In this document: positions 44,726 to 56,504 of the stretch, in pieces | Layout of the letters: every line of letters begins with the position of its first letter | Numbering within the stretch: position 1 is the first letter of the stretch | Assembly: GCA_020465985.1 (NCBI GenBank) | Contig: JAANYP010007579.1 | Location: 1,846,001 to 1,910,000 of the forward strand | Origin: Centrapalus pauciflorus | Lineage: Eukaryota; Streptophyta; Magnoliopsida; Asterales; Asteraceae | Direction of reading: 5' to 3' | Length of the DNA stretch: 64,000 nt | Position numbers and translations under genes: made by a program | Notes under the pieces: model-generated | The model's input: the letters and a program-made list of their open reading frames with translations, nothing else | What the model was told of the DNA's origin: nothing | Database searches by the model: none

Positions 44726-44996
44726 TAATTAATAATGAATCAAATCATAATTTATTAAATTGATATTTTAAATTGAAAACCAAAAATGAAAAATTAATAA
44801 TAGGGACCAAAATTGAAATTACCAATCTTGTAATTGAAAGAATGGCAAAATTGTCATTTTTAAAAACTTTAGAAATAGAATAATCAATTCTGCAAGTAAA
44901 ATGTGGTTTGAGGGACCGCCACTACAATTTTGAAAGTTGAGGGACGTTTCCATAATTTTAAATATACCACAGGGACCAATTCTGTAATTTACTTTT

Positions 44997-45199
44997 TTTT
45001 TTCTTAAAACTAGCTAGATTGGTGATATAGATGATCATTGTAGGTTTGTTAATTGATTGTTAATTCATTTCTGTAATAAAATTCATGCTTTAAAAATGTT
45101 GTCAATAAATGGTGACGAGATTGAGTTGTTTACCTTAAAGAGATGAAGAACACTTTACCTTTTAATGGAATCATTAAGAAGTCATTTTACCTTTGAATG
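44997..45199. other. Short unassigned DNA
   Basis: No gene or repeat seen between the M3 end and the gypsy LTR. Confidence 0.5.
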
Positions 45200-47559
45200 T
45201 GTGAAGACCTCCCCTTACGGGGCAGTCCTCAGAGTCTAGGTCCCACATTATGCAACACGATATCAATCATAACTAAGATAGAGTAATTTAAGTTGCGGAA
45301 TTTCAGATTACAAGTACAAACATTAGGATAAGTTTAATACAATTTTAGTTCAGATTACAATTTTCAAAATAAACTTATAAAGGGTATCAGACTAATCTAA
45401 TACATGTCATCATACAATCAAATTACATCTACCCAGACCACCACAATTATCATCTGCCAATCAGTACCGAAGGGTTTGTTGAGTAGTGGTCTATAGAATA
45501 CTTCAATCTTGATCTTGTAAGACCTAAGAACTAGGTCCTGCAGGTGACTTTCCTTTATCTTTTCCTGTAAAAAAATCAAATAGCAACTGTAAGCAAAGCT
45601 TAGTGAGAATATAGATTTTCAGATTCACATGCATTAATCAAGCGGATCATGGGTCAAAGCGTGATATGTCTGGACTGCCGCTACAGCCACTCAATGATTG
45701 AGACATAGAACTCAGGGAATCGGATGATGTTCAGCCCACGCTCACGCTTTTAGTGGAAGCTATCCACTTATGCTGGGCTAGCTACCAGCGGTCTTCATGG
45801 GGGAACATCGGAGTGTCTATACCAAGTTCAATAGAACTGGTGAAATAGCATGGTCTAGAACAATAGACCGACAAGGCTAATCATGCTAAGCTGAATCAAT
45901 ATGTCGAAGATGCGAGTAATAATGAAAGCATAAGTCATCAATGTCATGATAGCAATAATCTCATATCAATATCTGAACGAAATTATAAATACAATGTCAT
46001 GCGAAGTGATAAGTCAAATAGCCATCATGATCCACAGGGCATCACCGAACCATGGTGTGCACAGGTCACAATCCAGCTGAGCATTCATGAATGTCAAATA
46101 ATCTATCATCAACAATATATCTCAATCGGAAGTCTAGCATGCAAAAACTGAATATCTATAACTCACAGTTTCTGTAGTCTTTATCAAGCAGATTTATAAT
46201 CCACCACCTGAGTTATCCCAGGATTTATCTTTAATCTTGATCTATCTGATCTCTGGCTTTGCCTTTTCAATCTTTAATTATTTGTTCAGATTTATCTGAA
46301 CCTATCCAGAATAATATTACATCATTGTCAATTTCATAATCTTTTAGCTTTAAAGTCTTTATATTCTTATTTTCATCTGATTCTGATAACTGATAATTCT
46401 TTATTCTTCCATCTTGGATTAATAATTCTTGTGTTTAAAGAATATCAAAATATATATATACAAATTCGGACCAACCCCCATCCGGATTCGGATCTAAGGA
46501 TCATCCGAATTAGGATCAGATCCGAAATGCACAGAAAATTGGAGAACTCGCCGAGTAAGCTCGGTGAACTCGCCGAGTTCACATCCGAACTTCGGATAGA
46601 GAACCGGATTTCGGACACAACCGAATTATGTTGACCCATCCGAATTCGGGTCTATCCGAGATCGGTTCTAATTTAATTTCGGTTTTCATCCGAATTCGGG
46701 TCCCAACCGAATTCGGATCCGATACTTATGAATTTTTGAAGAATGTTCAAGCTGTTCTTGGGAACTCGCCGAGTTCCCCTATGAACTCGCCGACTTCACT
46801 TGCAGATATGCAAGTCGCAACTTACGGGTTTTATCAAAAATTCATCAATCGACAATTATACTAACATGCAATTAAATCCAATGTTATATTATCAATTTTG
46901 GGGTGTTTCTACACTATTTTCCCTATCTCTAACACATTAAATCGTCCAGATTTGTCCAAAATATTGAAATTTTCTCAAGAACACAAAAGTTTATAAAAAC
47001 TCAGATTTTTGATCTTTTTGGACGATTTAAGCTACGATTTCTGTTTCTAAATCATTTATGGGTTTCATTACATGATTTCTAACCAATATTTCAAGCATGC
47101 AACATAATTTCTACAGATTTTAAATCCGAATTTGATGCATTTTAAACTCTTAAAAATACAAAATAAAAACTTAGAATTAATTGTACTACCTTAATATTCT
47201 TCTGATTCTTGATAATCTCAGTTAATCTCACGATTTCCTCTTCAAATCTTGAAGTTCTAGCAGATTTTTAGAGATTTTAGAGAGAGATTGAGAGAATTTG
47301 AGTGTTGTAAGATGATGAAGATGAAGAAATAAAGACTTATGGTCTTTTATTTCTAAACTTTCGAATATTGACACATTTGGTCCCTCCACATCTGATTTTC
47401 TCTATTAAAGATTTTATCTTTATTTTATCATCACTAGTTAATTTATCTTAATCAAATATTTTCATTACTTAATTAAAAATTACAATACAATAATGTTATA
47501 AAATTACATTCTTGAATCAAAACAGAAATTTACGTTAAGTCAAAAGCTAGGTTGTTACA
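45200..47559 (-). repeat. Gypsy 3' LTR
   Basis: On the minus strand TGTAACAACCTAGC to GGTCTTCACA. It contains a GC-rich island (46470-46815) of palindromic motifs: several TCCGAATTCGG-type and four ACTCGCCGA-type copies. The short ORFs 46431-46634 and 46628-46864 fall in this island and are not genes. Confidence 0.93.
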
Positions 47560-47580
47560 GATCGGGCTCCACCACGCATA

Positions 47581-47598
47581 AACTTCGTCCCCGAAGTT
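47581..47598 (-). other. Palindromic hairpin overlapping the gypsy pol stop
   Basis: AACTTCGTCCCCGAAGTT is a perfect 7-bp stem with a 4-base loop; its arm includes part of the TAA stop (47599-47597). A similar TTCG(G/A)GGACGAA block after pol is, from memory, common in plant Ty3/gypsy elements. Confidence 0.7.
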
Positions 47599-50500
47599 AG
47601 CTATGTTCGAACAGACTTGGATACGTTGCTTTCATGACATCTTTTGATTCCCAAGTCTGATGCGAACCCTTGTGGTGTTTCCACTGGACGAGCACCATCT
47701 GTATTTCTTTATTACGAAGCTTTTTGGTCTTCGAGTCCAGAATGCATTCCGGCTCTTCAACCACTCGAAGCTTCTCATCAATTTGCACATTAACGTGTGG
47801 TATCTGAACTTCTCTTTCATCAGCTAGACTCTTTCGTAGATGACTAACATGGAATACAGGATGTATTCCAGCTAAGTCAGTTGGCAGTTCAAGACGATAA
47901 GATTGATTTCCTATCTTTTCAACAATCTTGAACGGGCCAATGAATCTCGGAGCTAGCTTGTTCCTCTTTATGAACCTAACCACATTTTTCATTGGGGATA
48001 CCTTCAACATCACCCAATCGTTAACTGCAAAACTGATCGATCTGTGACGATTATCATAATACGACTTCTGCCTGCTTTGAGCTTCAAGGATGTTCCTTCT
48101 AACAAGTTGAATCTTATCATGAGTCAACTGTAGAAGGGCAGGACCTGCTAAAGGCGATTCACCTGTTTCGCGCCAACAGGTGGGAGTTCTGCACTTTCGT
48201 CCATATAAAGCTTCAAAAGGAGCCATCTTAATCGTGGAATGGTAACTGTTGTTGTATGAGAATTCGACCAAGGGTAAATGGTCATCCCAGTTACCACCCA
48301 GATCAAGAACGCAGGCACGGAGCATATCTTCCAGAGTTAGGATAGTGCGTTCACTTTGGCCATCTGCATTAGGGTGATAAGCTGTACTCATTGAGATTCG
48401 AGTACCCAACCCGTCTTGCAGTGCTTTCCAAAATCTCGAAGTGAAACGACTATCACGATCAGAGACGATAGATTTTGGCACACCGTGACGTGAAATAACT
48501 TCGGTGATGTACATCTGTGCCAATCTATCAAGGGAGTATGTCTCTTTCATCGGTATGAAATGTGCTGACTTCGTTAATCGATCCACGACTACCCAGATGG
48601 AGTCGTGTTGTCTCTTGGTCTTTGGCAATTTCGTGACAAAGTCCATGGTTATATGCTCCCACTTCCACTCAGGAATTGGCAGTGGTTGCATATCCCCGAA
48701 GGGCTTCTGGTGTTCTGCCTTAACCATTTGACATACTATGCAGCTTTCAACGAATTGACCGATGTCTTTCTTCATTCCTGGCCACCAATAATCAGCTTTC
48801 AGATCGAAATACATCTTTGAGCTGCCAGGATGAATGGATAACTTGGACTGATGGGATTCAGATAGAAGAGTGTTGCGGATAGAACCATATTTAGGAATCC
48901 AGATTCGGTTTCCCTTGAGACATTGAAGTCCCAAATGATTCATAGACAGAAATTGAAGTTGCCCTTTGAGATTTTCAAAACAGATGTTCTCTTCTTTTAA
49001 TGCTTCAGCTTGAGCAGTTTTAATTTCTTCAATGAGATCAGAAGAGAATACAATTGGGGTCAGGGCATAGCAACACTTTTCCGGATAGACTTTTCTACTC
49101 AATGCATCCGCGACCACATTGGCTTTGCCGGGATGATATAGGATCTCGCAATCATAGTCCTTGATAAGCTCCAAGGACCGACGCTGTTTCATGTTTAGAT
49201 CCTTTTGAGTAAAAAGATGTTTGAGGCTTTTATGGTCGGTGTAAAGCTGACACCGAGTCCCATAGAGATAATGCCGCCAAATTTTTAATGCAAAGGTAAC
49301 GGCAGCCAACTCAAGATCATGAGTTGGTGCACTTTTCTCGTAATCCTTCAATTGCCTTGAAGCGTAGGCAATGACTTTTCCCCTTTGCATGAGGACACAA
49401 CCTAAACCTGTACCAGATGCATCGCTATAAACGACGAAGTCATCATTGCCCTCTGGTAAGGCTAGGATTGGCGCTTGAATGAGTTTCTGCTTCAGAGTTT
49501 CAAATGCCTCTTGCTGTTTATCAGCCCATACGAAAGGTGTATTCTTTCGTGTTAGCATCGTAAGTGGCACAGCAATCTTCGAAAAGTCCTTAATGAATCG
49601 CCGGTAGTAACCAGCCAATCCAAGGAAACTTCTGATTTCGGAGGCATTGCGAGGCGTTTGCCATTTTTGAACGGCCTCGACTTTGGATGGATCAACAGAG
49701 ATGCCTTCGCCAGATACAACATGGCCAAGGAATTGAATCTATAAAGAAATCAGAACAGAATTCAAGTTTTGAAACAACAAACGCTTTAAGAAATAACTCG
49801 TGACAACGTAAGATTTTACCTGTCTGAGCCAAAACTCGCATTTTGAGAATTTTGCATAGAGTCTTTCATTTCTCAATAACTCTAGCAATTGACGTAGATG
49901 AACAATATGATCAGCCTCCGTTTTGGAGTAAATCAGAATATCGTCTATGAATACGATAACTGACTTATCCAGCATTGGTCTGCACACTCGATTCATGAGG
50001 TCCATGAACGCCGCTGGTGCATTCGTTAATCCGAAAGGCATTACGAGAAATTCGTAATGACCATATCTTGTTCGGAAGGCTGTCTTTGGAATATCCTCCT
50101 CTTTAACTTTTAGCTGATGATACCCAGAACAAAGATCGATTTTTGAGAAATAGCTGGCTCCTTGTAGCTGATCAAATAGATCATCAATTCTGGGCTGAGG
50201 ATATTTATTTTTAATTGTGACTTTGTTCAACTCACGATAGTCGATGCACATTCGGAGAGTTCCGTCTTTCTTCTTTACGAACAAGACAGGTGCACCCCAC
50301 GGAGATGAACTCGGTCGGATAAATCCCTTCTCTAATAGATCTTGCAATTGCTTTGACATTTCCTGCATTTCTGCAGGCGCAAGTCTGTAGGGAGCTTTAG
50401 CGATGGGAGCCGCACCAGGAACTAAGTCGATCCCGAATTCAACTTGTCGTTCCGGTGGCACTCCAGAAATGTCATCAGGGAATACGTCTGGGAACTCACA

Positions 50501-52252
50501 GACGATCGGAATATCATACACTGATTTCTTGTTGGCTTCCGGGGTGGATTCAGACGAGACATAACAAAGATAAGATTCGTGACCCTTAGAAAGATATTTA
50601 CGCGCTTTCTCAACCGATATAAAACAATGAGCACCTTTACGCTTGTCGCCTTTAATCTCTAACACTCGGCCGTCTGAAGTCTTGATTCGGATGATTCGGC
50701 GGTTGCAGACAATAGTAGCCTCGTTGTTCGTTAACCAATCCATGCCGATGATAACGTCGAACTCTTTTAGCGGTATCGGGATAAGATCGAGGTTGAACAC
50801 AACGTGATTGACAAGTAATGTGCAATTTCGATAAACGGAATCAGCCATAACGTAATTATTACTGGCTGTCTCTATGTCAAGTATAACAGGAAGCTTCGAA
50901 GGAAACTTAGATAATCTTTGCGCAAAATTAGTTGAGATGTATGAACGGCTTGCACCGGAGTCGAATAACACACGTGAAGGTATTGAGTTTAATAAAAACG
51001 TACCGGTAACCACATCCGGGGTTTCTTTCGCTTCCTCCGCCGTTATTTGGAAGGCGCGGGTCCTAACAGTTGGAGTTGCAGCTGAGCTTTTCATTGTAGA
51101 ACCTCCAGCTGATGACTGTGATTGACCTCGTTGTCCACTGTGGCACTGATACATGAAGTGACCACGCTTTCCGCATTTAGCACAACCAAGACCTCGTTGG
51201 GGGCACTCTTCTCTACTATGGCCGATTCTGCTACACACATAACACGTGACATCGTCTGGATTACACAATCCCATATGCGATTTTCTGCATCTCTTGCAGA
51301 ACCGTGGTTCATTTGTAAGCGAATAAGCTTGAACTTTCTGTGGCGAACTGTATTGTTGAGATTGTTGGGGTTGCTGGGACTGCGACTTGTTGGGCTTAAA
51401 GAATCTGCCGAATCTTTGCTTCTTTGGGGGAGATGGACAAGTCGGGTTCATTGATGGAGCATAGAGTTGATCACCGTACTCTAAATATCCTCTCTCAATC
51501 TGCCTTGCCGCTTCAACCATTTCGAGATACGAATTGTACTTTATTGCGCTCATTGGGTGTCGATATTTCGGGTTAAGTCCTCCACGAAATCGGTTCATCT
51601 TCCTTTCTTCCGTAGCTACCTGATATGAAGAATATCCACAGAGCCGTGAAAATTCGTGCTCGTACTCGTCTACAGTCTTGGTGCCTTGGGTTAACTGCAT
51701 CAGTTGAACCTCCATCTTGTCTTGTTGGTCAGCAGGACAATACTTCGCGTTGAACATTTCAAGAAACTGGTCCCATTCTAGAGTCTGGATGACCTCCTCA
51801 CCATAAATACTTCTCTGGGTCTTCCACCAGGCACGGGCAGCACCCACGAACAGAGCAGATGCATAACTCACTTTCTTGGACTCCAAGCAATCGGAGATTC
51901 TGAAAATTTCTTCAGTGTGACTTATCCAATCCATCGCCTGGATTGGGTTGACTGTACCCTCGAAGTTAAGGGCACCGCTAGCTTTAAAATCCTTGAACTT
52001 ACAGCATTTCGGCTGCTCAATTTGGGCATTCGGAGTAGAGTTATCAGAATCAGATTCATCGTTCTGGATTTGTTTATCTTTTCTTTTGTTCTTTTTGTCA
52101 GCGCGTCTTTTTGCTTCGGCCTCATCTCTAGCCTGAAGCTGTTCTTGCATATACTTATTTTGTTGTTCAGAATGCTGAGCTAGTAGTTGTTGCATCATTT
52201 CAAACATTTGTTGTGGGGTCATGTTGTTGGGAATGTCACCTGATCCTGACAT
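47597..52252 (-). CDS. gag-pol: Gypsy Gag-Pol polyprotein, intact if an 81-nt intron is removed
   Basis: Exon-like part 52252-49820 (811 codons): Gag (residues 1-310; WWKTQRSIYG near 142), CCHC knuckles about 337-350 and 357-370, protease DSG at 431-433, and RT up to the CEFWLRQ segment with YRELNKVT, GYHQL and the catalytic FIDDILIYS. Part 49738-47597 (713 codons plus stop) continues RT with QFLGH, then RNase H (YSDASGTGLG; ADALSRK), integrase (zinc-binding and core, with DGQSERTILTLED) and a chromodomain-like end (ILDSKTKKLRNKEIQMVLVQW). Between them, 49819-49739 has GT...AG ends and finishes in an in-frame TAG. Without splicing, translation stops inside RT. Confidence 0.9.
49739..49819 (-). 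other. Candidate 81-nt spliceosomal intron inside gypsy RT
   Basis: On the minus strand the donor is CAG|GTAAAA (49819), a branch-point-like CTGAT lies about 12 nt before the end, then TTTCTTTATAG|ATT (49739). The length is a multiple of three and phase 0. The only in-frame stop is the TAG that forms the acceptor itself. The sequences on both sides are directly adjacent in the conserved RT motif of related elements, so this is an insertion at an exact codon boundary. T-rich composition fits a plant intron. Confidence 0.7.
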
Positions 52253-52454
52253 CTTTACTGAAAATTAAAAATCATTTAACTATCAGTTTATAGACTTAGA
52301 TCTATGTACCCTTTTTCCCCATCCTAACAGTCTGTACATCCTATCTCAGTTCAAACCACCTAAATGATCGATACATATGTATTGCTTCAGTTTGAGACCA
52401 AGTATTACTCTCGTAATACTTGATTCACTCAAACTATGGGCTCTGATACCATCC
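52253..52454 (-). other. Gypsy leader with primer-binding site
   Basis: Non-coding 200 bases between the 5' LTR and gag. TGGTATCAGAGCC on the minus strand (about 52451-52439) is the initiator-Met primer site. Confidence 0.85.
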
Positions 52455-54816
52455 TGTGAAGACCTTCCCTTACGGGGCAGTCCTCAGAGTCTAGGTCCCA
52501 CATCATGCAACACGATATCAATCATAACTAAGATAGAGTAATTTAAGTTGCGGAATTTCAGATTACAAGTACAAACATTAGGATAAGTTTAATACAATTT
52601 TAGTTCAGATTACAATTTTTAAAATAAACTAATAAAGGGTATCAGACTAATCTAATACATGTCATCATACAATCAAATTACATCTACCCAGACCACCACA
52701 ATTATCATCTGCCAATCAGTACCGAAGGGATTGTTGAGTAGTGGTCTATAGAATACTTCAATCTTGATCTTGTAAGACCTAAGAACTAGGTCCTGCAGGT
52801 GACTTTCCTTTATCTTTTCCTGTAAAAAAAGTCAAATAGCAACTGTAAGCAAAGCTTAGTGAGAATATAGATTTTCAGATTCACATGCATTAATCAACCG
52901 GATCATGGGTCAAAGCGTGATATGTCTGGACTGCCGCTACAGCCACTCAATGATTGAGACATAGAACTCAGGGAATCGGATGATGTTCAGCCCACGCTCA
53001 CGCTTTTAGTGGAAGCTATCCACTTATGCTGGGCTAGCTACCAGCGATCTTCATGGGGGAACATCGGAGTGTCTATACCAAGTTCAATAGAACTGGTGAA
53101 ATAGCATGGTCTAGAACAATAGACCGACAAGGCTAATCATGCTAAGCTGAATCAATATGTCGAAGATGCGAGTAATAATGAAAGCATAAGTCATCAATGT
53201 CATGATAGCAATAATCTCATATCAATATCTGAACGAAATTATAAATACAATGTCATGCGAAGTGATAAGTCAAATAGCCATCACGATCCACAGGGCATCA
53301 CCGAACCATGGTGTGCACAGGTCACAATCCAGCTGAGCATTCATGAATGTCAAATAATCTATCATCAACAATATATCTCAATCGGAAGTCTAGCATGCAA
53401 AAACTGAATATCTATAACTCACAGTTTCTGTAGTCTTTATCAAGCAGATTTATAATCCACCACCTGAGTTATCCCAGGATTTATCTTTAATCTTGATCTA
53501 TCTGATCTCTGGCTTTGCCTTTTCAATCTTTAATTATTTGTTCAGATTTATCTGAACCTGTCCAGAATAATATTACATCATCGTCAATTTCATAATCTTT
53601 TAGCTTTAAAGTCTTTATATTCTTATTTTCATCTGATTCTGATAACTGATAATTCTTTATTCTTCCATCTTGGATTCATAATTCTTGTGTTTAAAGAATA
53701 TCAAAATATATATATACAAATTCGGACCAACCCCCATCCGGATTCGGATCTAAGGATCATCCGAATTAGGATCAGATCCGAAATGCACAGAAAATTGGAG
53801 AACTCGCCGAGTAAGCTCGGTGAACTCGCCGACTTCACATCCGAACTTCGGATAGAGAACCGGATTTCGGACACAACCGAATTATGTTGACCCATCCGAA
53901 TTCGGGTCCATCCGAGATCGGTTCTAATTTAATTTCGGTCCAAATCTAATTTCGGTTTTCATCCGAATTCGGGTCCCAACCGAATTCGGATCCGATACTT
54001 ATGAATTTTTGAAGAATGTTCAAGCTGTTCTTGGGAACTCGCCGAGTTCCCCTATGAACTCGCCGAGTTCACTTGCAGATATGCAAGTCGCAACTTACGG
54101 GTTTTATCAAAAATTCATCAATCGACAATTATACTAACATGCAATTAAATCCAACGTTATATTATCAATTTTGGGGTGTTTCTACACTATTTTCCCTATC
54201 TCTAACACATTAAATCGTCCAGATTTGTCCAAAATATTGAAATTTTCTCAAGAACACAAAAGTTTATAAAAACTCAGATTTTTGATCTTTTTGGACGATT
54301 TAAGCTACGATTTCTGTTTCTAAATCATTTATGGGTTTCATTACATGATTTCTAACCAATATTTCAAGCATGCAACATAATTTCTACAGATTTTAAATCC
54401 GAATTTGATGCATTTTAAACTCTTAAAAATACAAAATAAAAACTTAGAATTAATTGTATTACCTTAATATTCTTCTGATTCTTGATAATCTCAGTTAATC
54501 TCACGATTTCCTCTTCAAATCTTGAAGTTCTAGCAGATTTTTAGAGATTTTAGAGAGAGATTGAGAGAATTTGAGTGTTGTAAGATGATAAAGATGAAGA
54601 AATAAAGACTTATGGTCTTTTATTTCTAAACTTTCGAATATTGACACATTTGGTCCCTCCACATCTGATTTTATCTTTATTTTATCATCACTAGTTAATT
54701 TATCTTAATCAAATATTTTCATTACTTAATTAAAAATTACAATACAATAATGTTATAAAATTACATTCTTGAATCAAAACAGAAATTTACGTTAAGTCAA
54801 AAGCTAGGTTGTTACA
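52455..54816 (-). repeat. Gypsy 5' LTR
   Basis: 2362 bp, near-identical to 45200-47559. It has an extra ~17-bp duplication near 53937 (repeated ATTTCGGT...AAATCTA) and lacks about 18 bp present in the other LTR near 47398. The ORF 53687-53890 is part of the motif island. Confidence 0.93.
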
Positions 54817-55396
54817 GTTATATATGTTTATATATGGTTGATATTTATTAGTGTTTGTATGTTTGAACTTGATGTAACGTATTACAAGAAGTTCAAACAT
54901 AATGTACAAAGATAAAATCAATCATAAGGTAATAACATAAGTTTCAACACTTAGTTGTTTTTATGAAATGCTAGATTCGAATTATTTAAGGTTTGGCATT
55001 CGAATCTGTGATAGATTCGAATGTGGCCATAGATTCGAAAGAGCCCAGATTCGAGAGTGTCTTTGTGGACAGATTCGAATGGGCCTTGGGCCAGATTCGA
55101 GTTTGGCCCATAACAGACTCGAATCAGGGTCTATAATTAGGGATAGACTCGAGATATTATTAGACTTTTTGCAGAATTCGTGAGGGATTAAGCATAAAGC
55201 GATCTCGAGTTTATCAGCTTGGTGTGTGTTCTTTCGGAGAGAATCAGTTCATAGGATCGTTCGTGTGTCGTTCGTTCAGCCTCTGATAGTCTCCGTGTTT
55301 CGTAGTTGAGAGTTGTTTCCGTCTACCCGTTAACGAGGATTCCGCACTCGTTGACGTCTCCGCGTCTAGATAGATCTCGTAGTGGTAGACCTTACA
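54817..55396 (+). repeat. Truncated E2-type LTR
   Basis: Matches the E2 3' LTR from its TATATATGTTTATATATGG segment (28264) through CCTTACA. About the first 70 bp of the LTR are missing at the gypsy boundary. No primer site follows, so it is a 3' or solo LTR remnant. It keeps the TATA-like TATAATTA and the GATTCGAAT motifs, but the splice donor is degraded to GTGTGT. Confidence 0.85.
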
Positions 55397-56473
55397 TACA
55401 CCAATTCTCGAATGAATGAAGTGTGAATCTTGAATTAATTATGAAAATACATGGACCAACTCTATTAAGTTTAAGGCACAACTCGCATAAACATTGAACC
55501 AACTCAAATGAAATAGAAGTTTTCTCGGTCCATGTATTAAACGAGACATGTTCTGTAATATTTGAAGTCCTAAGAATTGTCAACTCGATTAACATGTAGG
55601 ACTTTCTCAATTAAAGAAATAGTCAACTCGAACTATTCATATGTTTAACTCGAATGACACAGTTGATCAACTCGAATTAAACATCAATCACTATCGATTT
55701 ATTAATCAATCAACTCGATTGATAATTATCATTTTCTCGAATAATCCTTCAATCGAGAAAGCACTGATGAGTTTATTTACAAGTCCTTTATACACTGAAT
55801 TTTCAAAAATTGATCCCAAGAACTTTTTCATTGATTTAAAACTTGTTTCCCATTCGAAAAGCAATTTTAAACAACTTTGTTTTACTGAACTTTGATTAAA
55901 AAAACAACACTAAAGTTGTTAAAAATCCAAATTTCAGAAATATGAAGAACACGAAAATTTTGAAACTAAAATCCAAAATTTTGTTTGTGTGATTGGATTT
56001 GAACCATGAAATTACTTATTCATGTTCATATTCATAAATCAAAAACATACCACACATTTAATTTCATTTTAATGAACAAAATATTTGAATCACCATGAAC
56101 ACTCAAATACGAAAAATATACGAGCACAGTTACACATATATTCCAAAACTTAAATGAACTATGTAAAAAAAACAATAAACAATGTGAATTATAGTTTCTT
56201 ATCAACCAGACAACAATTCAAAATCAAGAAAAATAATAGAAATCAAAACTAACCGAATGATTATATTCCCAGAATGTCGATTACAAAATGATGAGATGGA
56301 TCTTCAATGTCAGTAACCGTTTTCTTTCTGAATTCTGTTCTTGCAAAATTAAATTGTCAGATCTATCTATTTTGAAAGTCAAACTTTCTATTTATACACA
56401 TTTACACAACTATTAACTATTTACAAAATAAACCCTTTACTTTGCATTCCATCAACTAAAATGTATTCTAACA
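55397..56473 (-). repeat. Family C 3' LTR (end uncertain)
   Basis: Begins on the minus strand TGTTAGAATACATT at 56473, right after a polypurine tract (CAAAAGGGGAGAT, 56486-56474). TATAAATAG lies at 56396-56388. The region 55430-55760 contains several CAACTCGAAT/CAACTCGATT motifs, the family signature. Its far end is hidden by the E2-type LTR fragment. No second copy is available to define the border. Confidence 0.6.
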
Positions 56474-56504
56474 ATCTCCCCTTTTGATGGAATGTGCAAA
56501 GTCT

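Larger units (their letters stand above)
40517..44996. mobile_element. Outer Mutator-like element M3 (left end missing)
   Basis: The right end is a terminal repeat of the style AGTAAATTACAGAATTGGTC (complement of about 44976-44996), with repeated 'GGTCCCT' blocks inward to about 44790. Interior arms form a long imperfect inverted repeat: 40530-40960 against 43990-44300 and 44594-44690 (for example TTAAGTTATGCAT against ATGCATAACTTAA). The left terminal repeat is absent; the A LTR begins instead. No transposase is recognised, so it is non-autonomous. It hosts M2 and a solo LTR. Confidence 0.65.
45200..54816 (-). mobile_element. Young Ty3/gypsy element (chromovirus, Tekay/Del-like)
   Basis: 9.6 kb: two 2.36-kb LTRs (45200-47559 and 52455-54816), initiator-Met primer site at about 52440-52454, and a gag-pol gene (52252-47597) in the order Gag-PR-RT-RNase H-IN, diagnostic of Ty3/gypsy. 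A chromodomain-like C-terminus and very long LTRs suggest the Tekay/Del chromoviruses (inference). The LTRs differ by only scattered substitutions and two short indels, so insertion was recent. All catalytic motifs are intact. The flanking 5-mers (GAATG left, GTTAT right) do not match. Confidence 0.93.

Noticed and set aside
46431..46864. Short ORFs in the gypsy LTR, repeated at 53687
   Set aside because: They are translations of the palindromic motif island, duplicated only because LTRs are duplicated.
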